Assembly: GCA_028718185.1 (NCBI GenBank)
Contig: JAQUMH010000001.1
Coordinates: 281,186-345,185 of the forward strand
Source: Elusimicrobiota bacterium
GTDB taxonomy: Bacteria; Elusimicrobiota; UBA8919
DNA: 64,000 nt
Direction of reading: 5' to 3'
The translations under genes and the position numbers were made by a program. Shown here in pieces: positions 44,043-53,161 of this stretch. Each line of letters opens with the position of its first letter. Positions within the stretch are counted from its first letter, which is position 1. The notes beneath the pieces were generated by a model. That model had not been told where the DNA came from and searched no databases. It saw only the letters and a program-made list of their open reading frames with translations.

Positions 44043-44187
44043 ATAGGGTTTTAGGGTTTTAGGGTTTTAGGGTTTTAACTCTATGAACTCTATAACTCTA
44101 TAAACTCCATGAACTCTATGAACTCTATAACTCTATAAACTCCATGAACTCTATGAACTCTATAACTCTACAAACTCTATAACTCTT
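44043..44187. repeat. Tandem repeats: TTTTAGGG units and a 35-base satellite
   Basis: Between the two permease genes, four copies of TTTTAGGG (44043-44077) are followed by about three copies of a 35-base unit made of AACTCTATG, AACTCTAT, AACTCTAT and AAACTCCATG; the last copy is diverged. No spacers, so it is not a CRISPR array. It is likely a variable-number tandem repeat. Confidence 0.85.
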
Positions 44188-44191
44188 TCTT

Positions 44192-46636
44192 CTATTCTGT
44201 TGTTCTAAATTGCATTTTGGTTAATCGTTTTAACTGGTATACGGTAAAGCCTAATAAAATAAATCCTAATAACCAGCCCATCGCTGTGGCTACTCCAAAT
44301 TTCAGATATAAAAATGCATTGAAAAATATTTCTAATCCCAAAACCTGTGTTGCTCCTGCCGGTCCGCCTCCTGTCATAGCCAATATAAAATCTGCCGACT
44401 TAAAAGCTCCCACAAAAGCGCCTACAAAATTTATTATAATTAACGGTTTGATTGTCGGAATCGTCACATTCCAGAACTTATACCAGGTATTGGAACCATC
44501 TATAGATGCCGCTTCGTATAAGTCGTCGGGAATAGTTTTTAATGCAGCCAGATAAATAAGACATCCGGGACCCATTGACGCCCAGACAATAGGTATAACA
44601 ACACATAACATTGCAAAGTTTGGATTTCCCAACCATTTTTGGGGAAGAATTTTGCCTGATGAAATCATTAATAAAAACTTGTTTAACAAACCGGAAGCAG
44701 ACGGGTCATAGAAACTCCTCCATAAAAATATTATCACTAAACCACTTATTACATGAGGCAGATAAAACACTATTCTAAAAAATACCTTGCCTTTTGGAAT
44801 TTCATGTAAAAATACTGCTAAAATTATAGGTGCGATGAATCCTAATCCAAGAATAAGAGTTGCAAAATACAAGCTGTGCCACAATGCATCCCAGAAAACC
44901 TTATCAAAAAGTACATTTGCAAAATTGTCTATACCAACAAACGTGCTTCCTCCCATTATCCTGTAATCCATAAAAGCAATAATAGCCCCGCGTATTGTCG
45001 GAACATACTGCCATAATGCCATATTAAACACAGCGGGAACCAGTATTAGATATGCAATCCAGTTTTTTTTGAATCCCCAGCCGGTTTTAGCTCCTTCCGG
45101 TGTAAATACTTTCATTATGTATCTGAACGCTAAAAAGAAAGTTAATACTATAACAGCAGCTAAAAATATAGCTACTTTCCTTCTTAACGCCATTTTCTTA
45201 GGTGGTATTTTCCCGACCATTTTCTCATTTACTTCAGATACAGCAGCATCCAGAATTTCTTTTATGCGTTTTTTTGCAACTTCCGGCGGTTTATTGCCAA
45301 GGTCTTCTACAATCGCGATGTCTAATGGCCTGCTCAAATATGAGTATATCAAATCACAATTTTTACCGTATGGTTCAGGTATGCCGTTAAGTACCGAATC
45401 AGTATATGTTTTTTCCCAACCTTTAGGAATATATTTTAAATATTCCGTATAACCGTATTTTCTAATTTTAACGGGATTAAGAACGTAAGCGAAACCATTT
45501 TCGATAAGTACACGGGTACGTATTCTATTTGCTTCATCACTACCCCAAAAATATATAAATTTCCATGCTGCATCACGAACCTCCGGGTCGGTTACTCCTG
45601 CAAATATACCCATAATAGGAGCATTGAGTACCGAAATCATCAAACCTGTGGGACCTTTTGGCATCGGAGCTATACCTACCAACTCGGGATTTATATTTAA
45701 ATCAGTCATACTTAAATCGTCAAAATAAACCTGGTGCATAGCTAATTTTCCCTGTTCCCATTTCACAACTCCGGTATAAGTAAGTTCTGCGGTACCGGGA
45801 ATAGTTTTTCCATTTTTTACGAACTTTTGTTGTGCTATCCTTGCATAAAAATACACCGCTTCTACTGCTTCCGGTGTATTAAATGCAGCCAGCCATTCCC
45901 CTTTTTTATTTTGCTCAACTGCCCTTGCTCCTGCAGATAAAAGGAAAGAGTAAAAAAATTGAGATGCGCCCGTCGCCGGCTGAAGATATACCCCACAAAT
46001 ACCTTTATCAGGGTTAGTAATTTTACGTGAGTAAGCAAGCATCTCTTCCCAGTTTTCAGGAGGTCTATCCGGATCAAGTCCTGCTTCACGGAATAAATCT
46101 TTGCGGTATTGTAAAACAATAAAACTGGTACCATACGGGAACCCCCACCAGCGTTTTTTTCCGTTTGGTCCTTCGCGGTAAACGACCGGTTTAACGGAAG
46201 TTGGAATTCGTTCTGCCAGTTCTTCTTTAGGCATTTGCTCGATAAATTCATCTAATGGATATAAAAAACCCTGCTGGATATAACTGTCTGATTTGCGGAA
46301 ATTAGTATAAATAATATCAGGGGAAATTCCTCCGGCTATTGCCATAAGAGGACCTACATTCCATTGCCCCTCAACTGCTATACCTCCGGATTGTACAACT
46401 TCTATCCACGGATAATGTTTTTTAAATGCTTTTAAAACTTCCCTATCTCCTTGTGCCCGAGCACTTCCATCATCTTGCCTGGGAAGTTTGACTGAATTTG
46501 ATATTGTTATTTTTACAGTTTTATGATTGGATTCTACGGCGTGGATTTTGACATAAAAAGCACTATATGTCCAAATAGAAATTAATAGAAAACAAAACTT
46601 TACCCGCAACCAAGAATTATTTCTTTTATTTTCCAT
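44192..46636 (-). CDS. Fusion of sugar-binding protein and MalF-like ABC permease
   Basis: An 814-residue protein. An N-terminal hydrophobic segment (about 12-30) anchors a family-1 solute-binding domain (about 45-450) with typical segments PEVAKKRIKEI, GTSFIVLQYRKDLFREAGLD and PPENWEEMLAYSRKI. A helix at about 490 leads to a complete permease domain (about 520-810) with the EAA loop EAASIDGSNTWYKFWNV. Binding protein and channel are therefore one polypeptide. With the permease at 42146 it would form the membrane part of a sugar importer; the ATPase must be supplied from elsewhere. Confidence 0.88.
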   Translation of the reverse strand: MENKRNNSWLRVKFCFLLISIWTYSAFYVKIHAVESNHKTVKITISNSVKLPRQDDGSARAQGDREVLKAFKKHYPWIEVVQSGGIAVEGQWNVGPLMAIAGGISPDIIYTNFRKSDSYIQQGFLYPLDEFIEQMPKEELAERIPTSVKPVVYREGPNGKKRWWGFPYGTSFIVLQYRKDLFREAGLDPDRPPENWEEMLAYSRKITNPDKGICGVYLQPATGASQFFYSFLLSAGARAVEQNKKGEWLAAFNTPEAVEAVYFYARIAQQKFVKNGKTIPGTAELTYTGVVKWEQGKLAMHQVYFDDLSMTDLNINPELVGIAPMPKGPTGLMISVLNAPIMGIFAGVTDPEVRDAAWKFIYFWGSDEANRIRTRVLIENGFAYVLNPVKIRKYGYTEYLKYIPKGWEKTYTDSVLNGIPEPYGKNCDLIYSYLSRPLDIAIVEDLGNKPPEVAKKRIKEILDAAVSEVNEKMVGKIPPKKMALRRKVAIFLAAVIVLTFFLAFRYIMKVFTPEGAKTGWGFKKNWIAYLILVPAVFNMALWQYVPTIRGAIIAFMDYRIMGGSTFVGIDNFANVLFDKVFWDALWHSLYFATLILGLGFIAPIILAVFLHEIPKGKVFFRIVFYLPHVISGLVIIFLWRSFYDPSASGLLNKFLLMISSGKILPQKWLGNPNFAMLCVVIPIVWASMGPGCLIYLAALKTIPDDLYEAASIDGSNTWYKFWNVTIPTIKPLIIINFVGAFVGAFKSADFILAMTGGGPAGATQVLGLEIFFNAFLYLKFGVATAMGWLLGFILLGFTVYQLKRLTKMQFRTTE

Positions 46637-46684
46637 TTTATTCTTCAGTAATTCTTTTAAAATCTTGTTTTAAGTATAATGAAT

Positions 46685-46813
46685 CTCCCCGCAGCTGCGG
46701 GGTACCAAGGTGCCACCCCGCACAGTTTTGTCGTAGACAAAACTAGACGTGGGGGTTCTCCTTTTCTTTATCCCCGTCAAGTTTTACTTGTCGGGATATT
46801 TGGTGAAGGAGAA
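46685..46813. repeat. Nested palindromic element cluster
   Basis: CCCCGCAG/CTGCGGGG is a perfect 16-base palindrome (46687-46702). Then an outer CCCCGCAC/ACGTGGGG-like pair encloses AGTTTTGTC-GTA-GACAAAACT (46724-46744). An outer TTCTCCTT/AAGGAGAA pair (46756-46813) encloses a CCCG..CAAG/CTTG..CGGG hairpin. The AGTTTTGTC core and the TTCTCC arms recur at 59429-59490 and 62331-62370. It fills the 234-base gap between the binding-protein fusion gene and the nucleotidyltransferase gene. Confidence 0.75.
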
Positions 46814-46869
46814 TCAAACTAAGTTCCTATGTGCTAGGTTTATAACATTACATCTTATCTTGCTCATTT

Positions 46870-48210
46870 TTACTTATTCTCTTCTTTTTTTCCAGTTGTC
46901 CTGAATTCTAATTCCTGTTTGATAAATGCCATTGTATCCGGCGGTATATCACTATATACTACCATATTAGGTCCGGCAAAGCTATTTGGTCCGATTTTTT
47001 TCCCAGGCATAACCTTTACGCCGGGATTCAAAAAACAATTATCTCCTATAAACGGACTCAAACTAGTTAACCCGGAATCCACTAATTTACCGTCTATTTT
47101 AAGTTTCAAGGTAACATTATCATTTCTAAAACTGCACATACAACAATTAGCAGAAGCCCCGGAATTATCTCCCCAGACACCGACTATCGCACCCTGGTGC
47201 GAAAAACCGACTTTTCCTAAGGCAACACCGCCATACTGATTGTTATAACCTATTGTTGAACCGTCACCGACAATCGCTCCGACTTTACACTGAGGTCCGA
47301 TTTTACAATCTTTACCTATAAGAGCACCTTTAACATAAGAACCGGCAAAAACTTTTGTCCTTTCACCTATCCAGGAATTTTCGATAAAACAACCGGGTTC
47401 TACTATTACATCATCTTCAATTATGTATTTACCTTCAAAAGTAACCCCGGAACCGATTTTGGCTTTATTGGAAATATAGGATTTTCTTTTTTCCATAAGA
47501 TACTCAAGAGCTAAAAAGTTTGACCTGTGTATTTCCCACGGATAAGCCATATTTACAAACTCGTATTTACTGGTATGTACTTTTACATGGTCTTTAATAG
47601 AAAAAAATATTTCTTCCCACTCCAACTGTTTTTCTGTCTGGTTCGCACCGTGAGACTTAAATAAATCAAATATTTCCTTTTCTATAACAGCTATCCCTGC
47701 CACAATATTTTCAGTTTTAATTTGTTTTCCTTCAGTAATCTGAAATATTTCTTTTAACTGATTGTTTTCTCCGCTGCTTACTTTATAATGATAAAGCGGC
47801 CTTTCCATAATACCACCAGCAATAGTAGCCTTTGCTTTTAATTTTATATGCTGTTCTATCAGTTCCTTTATCATTACCGGCTGAAAAAATGAATTAGCAC
47901 AAATTAATATTGTAGTTTCATTTATAAAATCTTTAGCACTCAAGATACCGTCAAGAGGTCCGTTTAAATTTTTTTGTTCAAAATATGTCAGATTTACTCC
48001 GGGATTTCCTCCGTTATTTAATACTTTCTTAACCTCTTCTCCCCGGTATCCTGTAACCACACCTATATCTTTTATACCTAATTCAGCTAAAAATTCTACT
48101 ATATAAAGTATCAAAGGTCTATTCGCAAGAGGTAAAACAGATTTTGGTCGCAACATGGTAAATGGATGTAATCTTCTACCCTCACCCGCACTTAAAATAA
48201 CTGCTTTCAT
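46870..48210 (-). CDS. Sugar-phosphate nucleotidyltransferase with left-handed beta-helix
   Basis: A 446-residue protein. The N-terminal nucleotidyltransferase domain has LSAGEGRRLHPFTMLRPKSV and LANRPLILYIVEFLAELGI. From about residue 245 it carries hexapeptide repeats (IGSGVTFEGKYIIEDDVIVE and onward), i.e. a GlmU-like or GDP-mannose pyrophosphorylase-like layout. It makes an NDP-sugar, possibly UDP-GlcNAc-type, or may act as a bifunctional acetyltransferase. It begins the block of sugar genes with GH20 (108 bases away). Confidence 0.82.
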   Translation of the reverse strand: MKAVILSAGEGRRLHPFTMLRPKSVLPLANRPLILYIVEFLAELGIKDIGVVTGYRGEEVKKVLNNGGNPGVNLTYFEQKNLNGPLDGILSAKDFINETTILICANSFFQPVMIKELIEQHIKLKAKATIAGGIMERPLYHYKVSSGENNQLKEIFQITEGKQIKTENIVAGIAVIEKEIFDLFKSHGANQTEKQLEWEEIFFSIKDHVKVHTSKYEFVNMAYPWEIHRSNFLALEYLMEKRKSYISNKAKIGSGVTFEGKYIIEDDVIVEPGCFIENSWIGERTKVFAGSYVKGALIGKDCKIGPQCKVGAIVGDGSTIGYNNQYGGVALGKVGFSHQGAIVGVWGDNSGASANCCMCSFRNDNVTLKLKIDGKLVDSGLTSLSPFIGDNCFLNPGVKVMPGKKIGPNSFAGPNMVVYSDIPPDTMAFIKQELEFRTTGKKEENK

Positions 48211-48318
48211 AAAATTTAAACTCCTCTACCCGGTTTAATAATCCTTTTGTTCTTCTACAGTATTACTAATAATAACGCTCTACTCCTGTTTATACTTCTT
48301 TTAGATTAGAGTTAAGTT

Positions 48319-50427
48319 TTACTTTTGGGAATAAATACTATCCCGATATCGGTCGCTCTCTTTGGATGCCCGGTGAAGTTGAATTTGCCCTAAATATTGA
48401 TTTATCTTTTTTTCTACCGATAGTTCGCCCAACATTTTTTCTACATCTGCGGATTTTATGGTTTTGTTAAGTGACTCCCTAACTTTTTGTTTTATTTTTT
48501 CTGTTTTTTGTTTTAGTATTCTTAGTTCAGAGATTGCTTTTTTTAATACATCTTCTTTTATTTTTTTATCTGATACTGTAAAACCGCGCCACAAACCTAC
48601 ATTTGCAAAATATGCTCTGTCCGTATTAATATATCGTATAATTTGTGTTTCTATTTTGTTAAGTATAACTGTAGCTTCGGTAAGAAATATTTTAAAATCT
48701 GCCGCCATTATAAAATACTCTATATTAAGTTTATTTTTTGTAAATTTTTCTTTTTTCAAAATGTCCGACAGTTTTTGGCATTTTTCTTTTATCTCTGATG
48801 CATTTTTTGATGTTATTTTTGTCCAGAGGTCGTAAATATAATCAACTAAAAAATATTTTGTAGACCCGTAGAACTGATAAATATATTTTCTGTCATATTC
48901 TTTTTTAGTGTTTTTGTCCGGTGACCAGCTATATTCAGCAGAACAAAGCATATTTATCCAGTGAAGTTCAAAGACATCGAAATTACCTATTCCGGAACCA
49001 CTGGGCCAGTGAGTATTAAGTATTCCCAGTCCGTTGGTTTTAGCTATTTCTTTACAAAATGTGATAGTATTACGAACAGATCTTTTAGGTTCAAAATGGC
49101 AACAAGGACTGCCGAAAACCCGAAAACCTTTATCCTGAAAAAACTTTATATACGGATAACCGTTGTTTACTTCCGGAAAATTACCGCCATCCCAATATTT
49201 TTTATAAAGGCTTAATATTTCTTTCGGGACCCAGTCAACTATTTCTTCACCGAACAAAGCCCGTCCGCCCCAGCTTACAAAAGGTATTTTGTCACTCATC
49301 GTGCCATAGTTCCAGTAAACTATACAAATATCTTTATCCAAACTATCTATTGCTTCAGGGAAATCCCTGAGCATATCATGCCACATAACCGGTATTTTAC
49401 CTTTACTTTTAATAAATTTGCTTACTTTGTTTATATAGTCAATATAAAGTTTTGATTTACCTTCTTTTTTAACGAATTCTTTACATTGTTCACATTCGCC
49501 TAAGAAATATGCCTCATCCGCACCGATATGAAAATATTTATAAGGATGCAGTTCAATAACTTCACCAGCCATGTCTTTGAATTGTTCTAAAGATCCCGGA
49601 TGCAAGGGACAAAACTGGAAATCATTCCCGACCGGGCTCTTACTATGTACTATATTCTCTTTTCTTTCCCGTAAAAGAGCATATTCCTTATGTTTAAGAA
49701 TGTATGAGACATGTGAAATTGACTGGACTAACGGTATAATCTGAATATAATATTTCCCGGCAAATGATATTATTTCTTTTATTTCCAATTCGGTTAAAGC
49801 TAAATTATGCTTTATAACCGGATGTTTTTTATACGGAAATTTATCCTCATACTCTAAAAGTATAGTATTTATCTTATAATGACCTGCTCTTTTGATAATA
49901 TCTTTTAAGTAGTCAACTTTAGGCATCTGTGACCATAAATTCATATGAATTCCCCGGATTTTAAGTTCCGGATAATCTTCTATCTCCAAACATTTTATAA
50001 ATAATTTATTGTTCTCTTCTTCTAAAAGTTGAATTATCGTCTGTATGCCGTAAAATAAACCGGAAGTATCAATCGCCACCAACAATATCTTGTCTTTATC
50101 AATATTGAGTGTATATCCTTCTTCTTTAATAAGTTTATTGAATTCTAACATGGACAAATCAGGTTTTTTATTTAAGTTATCATTTACTATAAGAATTGCA
50201 AATTTATTAGAAAAATTTATAGTGCCCGACCGGTACTTATCCGATAGATTAGCTTTTATTCCTTTATCTTTTAGGCTATCTGCTAAAAGCTGCAGAGAAA
50301 AAACTATTCCCGGATTAGATTTGTCAAAAACCATTTCTGTTTCTTTAGTAAATTCAAACTTAGCCGGTTTGATTCTTATCTTCCTCGGCTCCGGAATAAG
50401 TTTTGGTTTATATGTTTCTTTGTTCAT
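48319..50427 (-). CDS. GH20-family beta-N-acetylhexosaminidase-like protein
   Basis: A 702-residue protein. The N-terminal region (about 1-150) matches the GH20b alpha/beta domain. The TIM barrel follows, starting near LKIRGIHMNLW. The catalytic pair is in YFHIGADEAYFLGECEQC, with the conserved Asp-Glu. No signal peptide is visible, so it may act on imported oligosaccharides in the cytoplasm. The C-terminal 200 residues are helical and lysine-rich. I chose the ATG at 50427; a TTG two codons upstream is open but weak. It would release terminal GlcNAc or GalNAc from glycans taken up by the adjacent transporter. Confidence 0.82.
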   Translation of the reverse strand: MNKETYKPKLIPEPRKIRIKPAKFEFTKETEMVFDKSNPGIVFSLQLLADSLKDKGIKANLSDKYRSGTINFSNKFAILIVNDNLNKKPDLSMLEFNKLIKEEGYTLNIDKDKILLVAIDTSGLFYGIQTIIQLLEEENNKLFIKCLEIEDYPELKIRGIHMNLWSQMPKVDYLKDIIKRAGHYKINTILLEYEDKFPYKKHPVIKHNLALTELEIKEIISFAGKYYIQIIPLVQSISHVSYILKHKEYALLRERKENIVHSKSPVGNDFQFCPLHPGSLEQFKDMAGEVIELHPYKYFHIGADEAYFLGECEQCKEFVKKEGKSKLYIDYINKVSKFIKSKGKIPVMWHDMLRDFPEAIDSLDKDICIVYWNYGTMSDKIPFVSWGGRALFGEEIVDWVPKEILSLYKKYWDGGNFPEVNNGYPYIKFFQDKGFRVFGSPCCHFEPKRSVRNTITFCKEIAKTNGLGILNTHWPSGSGIGNFDVFELHWINMLCSAEYSWSPDKNTKKEYDRKYIYQFYGSTKYFLVDYIYDLWTKITSKNASEIKEKCQKLSDILKKEKFTKNKLNIEYFIMAADFKIFLTEATVILNKIETQIIRYINTDRAYFANVGLWRGFTVSDKKIKEDVLKKAISELRILKQKTEKIKQKVRESLNKTIKSADVEKMLGELSVEKKINQYLGQIQLHRASKESDRYRDSIYSQK

Positions 50428-50601
50428 TATCAAACCCTTTTGATTTTGTAGTACCTTGACTTTAGACTTTTTAGATGATAATACTATATATTTAGGCTTA
50501 TTTCAACAACAATTTTTGACCATTAAACCCTAAATGACACTGTTGGTCAACCTTTTACGGTCTAAATCTCTAATTCTCTAATCAACTAATTAACTGGTAC
50601 T

Positions 50602-51672
50602 CTACTTCTCTATTTCCTTCTTTACTTTCTTTACTTTCTTTCCTCCGGTCGGACTATTTGTTATCACCGCTGGCGAGGTTGAGCCGTTGTTAGATGAACT
50701 CCAGATATATTTCACTTTCTCACCTGCCGTGTCGCCCGGTGTGGTATCGTTCGGCCACATTGAGGCGGGACGAGCAAGCCTGGCATGCACAAATATTCGC
50801 ACAGAATGACCGACAGAATTAGCCCATTTAATCTGGTCAAAAAATGCCTGATTCCAGCATGTAGGACTGTCCCAATCCGGATACTGGTCCTTGCAAGCTT
50901 TAACTAAAGACGACCAATTTAAATATGTACACGAAAACACTTCAAGATTTGGAAGCCTTTCCTTCCATGTCTTAATATTATCCTGATATTCCACAAGAGA
51001 AGTCCTGAGGTTTTGGATTTCAAATGCATTGAATAATTTATTGTCATTGATGTATTTAACATCCAATCCGATTCCCCAAACGTTGGATGCAGAATCACTG
51101 GCGGAATTAAACGACCACACAAATCTATCGGGCTGGTCGGTAGGTTTGTATTTGGAAACTATTTTTTTACACTTTGTGAAAAAACTATTGGTGAACGCAC
51201 GCCATTCGGCACCACCGTCAGGCGGTATGCCTTTGTGGTAATGCGCCTCTTCCATTTCTATACCATCGAGAGTGGGATATTTTTGCAATACCCATTCCAT
51301 GTCCGAAAGGAAATGCTCCTGTGCAGAAGCACTGTCTTTAAAGGCATCCCAATCACTATTGGTATACAAACCTATGCTCATAAAAAGATAAGTTTTTATA
51401 CCTTTTTTACGCGCATAAATGATTCCGTCACCAATATAATCCGGCTCACCATTTTTAACACCGGCTATGTAGGACGGAATTATTCCGGGTGAAAATGAAT
51501 CTACACCGTAGTATGCTGCCTTATCAATATCAGAGTTCAACTTAGACAAATCACCCCAATTATGTATTGCCCCCCTTTTAAAACTTAACGCTGCTGATAA
51601 CGTCTTTGCTGTTATCATGCTTGTCAATGCCAATCCTGCTAACAATAAAAACCACTTAATGGCTTTATTCAT
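50602..51672 (-). CDS. Secreted TIM-barrel-like protein of unknown activity
   Basis: A 356-residue protein with a signal peptide (about residues 1-27, cleavage near LSAA). The body reads like a glycoside-hydrolase-type barrel: AAYYGVDSFSPGIIPSY, RKKGIKTYLFMSIG, and TLDGIEMEEAHYHKGI, where the Glu residues could be catalytic. The C-terminus is lysine-rich (KKVKKVKKEIEK). I cannot assign a GH family. The start at 51672 is set by GGAGG eight bases upstream. It lies between the AraC regulator and the GH20 gene and is probably part of the same glycan-use unit. Confidence 0.6.
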   Translation of the reverse strand: MNKAIKWFLLLAGLALTSMITAKTLSAALSFKRGAIHNWGDLSKLNSDIDKAAYYGVDSFSPGIIPSYIAGVKNGEPDYIGDGIIYARKKGIKTYLFMSIGLYTNSDWDAFKDSASAQEHFLSDMEWVLQKYPTLDGIEMEEAHYHKGIPPDGGAEWRAFTNSFFTKCKKIVSKYKPTDQPDRFVWSFNSASDSASNVWGIGLDVKYINDNKLFNAFEIQNLRTSLVEYQDNIKTWKERLPNLEVFSCTYLNWSSLVKACKDQYPDWDSPTCWNQAFFDQIKWANSVGHSVRIFVHARLARPASMWPNDTTPGDTAGEKVKYIWSSSNNGSTSPAVITNSPTGGKKVKKVKKEIEK

Positions 51673-51799
51673 TCTTTTACCTCCCGTATAATTTTCGTAT
51701 TGTACCATAGATATGTGTAATGTGCTAATTATTTTAATGGATACTTATAACTTGCACGTTACTACATATATAACGTAAAACTCAAGGTAAGTCAAGTAT

Positions 51800-52675
51800 C
51801 TACTTGTGAATAGATAAAACGAACTTGCGGTATAGCGAAGGGGTTGTATCGGTAAGACGCCTAAAATTACGATTAAAAGCAACTAGATTTGAAAAACCCA
51901 CCTCGTATGCAATGGAAATTATCTTTTTACTATTGTCTGTCTCCAAAATACGTTTTGCCTCCAAAACTCTTCTATTAGCTATGGATTCCTTGAAGTTAAA
52001 CCCGGTAAATTTCTTAAACAAATGACTTATATGATAGGGAGAATATCCCACATGCTTTGATAAACCAGAAAGAGTTACTCGTTCTTTATAGTGTTTGTCT
52101 ATATAATCCAATACTTCATCGATTATATGATTATGTTCTTCAATAGAACTGATGTTTTTTTTCTTCTTAGACATAATTCTTATCAGTTGTATTAAAAATG
52201 TAGTAAGATTATTTATTATAACTTCCTGATAATGAACTTTCTTGTTTTTCCACTCTTTTTGAAGTGTATCTAAAGTTAACTCCAAACCAATTGCTTCTTT
52301 TTCGTTAAAAAATAGTTGATGCGGAAAGTTGTTATGACATGTAGTAATTTTTTTTACTATAGGTTGTATTAAAGAATATTTCTTGAATAAACTATTAGAG
52401 AAAAATAGGGTAACCTGATCTACATGTGTTTGGTTTTCCTTTCTTCTATAGGTGTGAATATCTTGCCCGTGGATAATTAATAATGATTTTTCTTTAATAC
52501 TGTATCGCCGGTCTTTAATAAAATAGTAACCGTTGCCGGAACGAATATAATGAAACTCGACAGTAAAAGGATGAACATGATATGACCCTTTTAAATCAAT
52601 AATATTATTTGTCGTTCTTATTCTAAAAGGAAAATCTTTTTCCGGAAAAGGATAGCGATATTTATCTATTTTCAT
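51800..52675 (-). CDS. AraC family transcriptional regulator
   Basis: A 291-residue protein. The N-terminal cupin-like arm (about 15-140) contains KGSYHVHPFTVEFHYIRSG, a sugar-sensing type domain. The C-terminal pair of HTH motifs includes VTLSGLSKHVGYSPYHISHL and IISIAYEVGFSNLVAFNRNF. It is likely to control the downstream secreted protein, GH20, nucleotidyltransferase and transporter genes, all on the same strand, in response to a sugar; this is inference from position. Confidence 0.85.
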   Translation of the reverse strand: MKIDKYRYPFPEKDFPFRIRTTNNIIDLKGSYHVHPFTVEFHYIRSGNGYYFIKDRRYSIKEKSLLIIHGQDIHTYRRKENQTHVDQVTLFFSNSLFKKYSLIQPIVKKITTCHNNFPHQLFFNEKEAIGLELTLDTLQKEWKNKKVHYQEVIINNLTTFLIQLIRIMSKKKKNISSIEEHNHIIDEVLDYIDKHYKERVTLSGLSKHVGYSPYHISHLFKKFTGFNFKESIANRRVLEAKRILETDNSKKIISIAYEVGFSNLVAFNRNFRRLTDTTPSLYRKFVLSIHK

Positions 52676-52746
52676 TCTGATAATATTATATTTAAAACAT
52701 AGATAAAATCAACATTATTTAGATTATATTAGTTCTATAGAGGTTT

Positions 52747-52950
52747 CTAGAATTCGATTTTTACACCGGCAGAAATGGTTCTTGGCGGCATTGGGACGAA
52801 GGGTATTTCAATATAATTTTTATCAAGCAGATTTTCTATTTTGATAAAATAATCTCCTGTGAGATTTTTCCCGGTTGTGCCCAAAGAAAACTCTCCTGAA
52901 AACTTTGCATCCAAGGAGGTTACTTTCCGATTACAGCTTACACTTGCTCC
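52747..52950 (-). pseudogene. C-terminal fragment of a TonB-dependent receptor
   Basis: The last 67 codons of a BtuB-type outer-membrane receptor: FIKIENLLDKNYIEIPFVPM, PRTISAGVKIEF, ending in the required C-terminal phenylalanine. An in-frame TGA interrupts the frame directly before residue 1 of this fragment (52951-52953). About 20 more codons of possible remnant lie upstream of it up to about 53015, before another stop. No plug domain or earlier strands exist here, so this is a 5'-truncated relic. The rest of the 486-base gap from 52676 to 53161 is AT-rich with no further gene. Confidence 0.75.
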
Positions 52951-53161
52951 TCATAATGGCAACTTTTGGAATGTGAAATTATCAGATAAAATTTCAAATT
53001 CAACTTTTACCGTAATTAACTAGCTAATGTTTTTTTACTTTTTTTTACAGGATTTACAAGAAATAAAAAAAATCACATTCTACGGTGGTTTCGTAATATA
53101 CACGAGAATTACATTGTTTCAAATCTTTATTAGTTTTAATAAATTTTATTATCTATAGTTA

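Noticed and set aside
44043-44187. Possible CRISPR array
   Set aside because: The repeats are directly adjacent with no unique spacers, and no cas genes are present.
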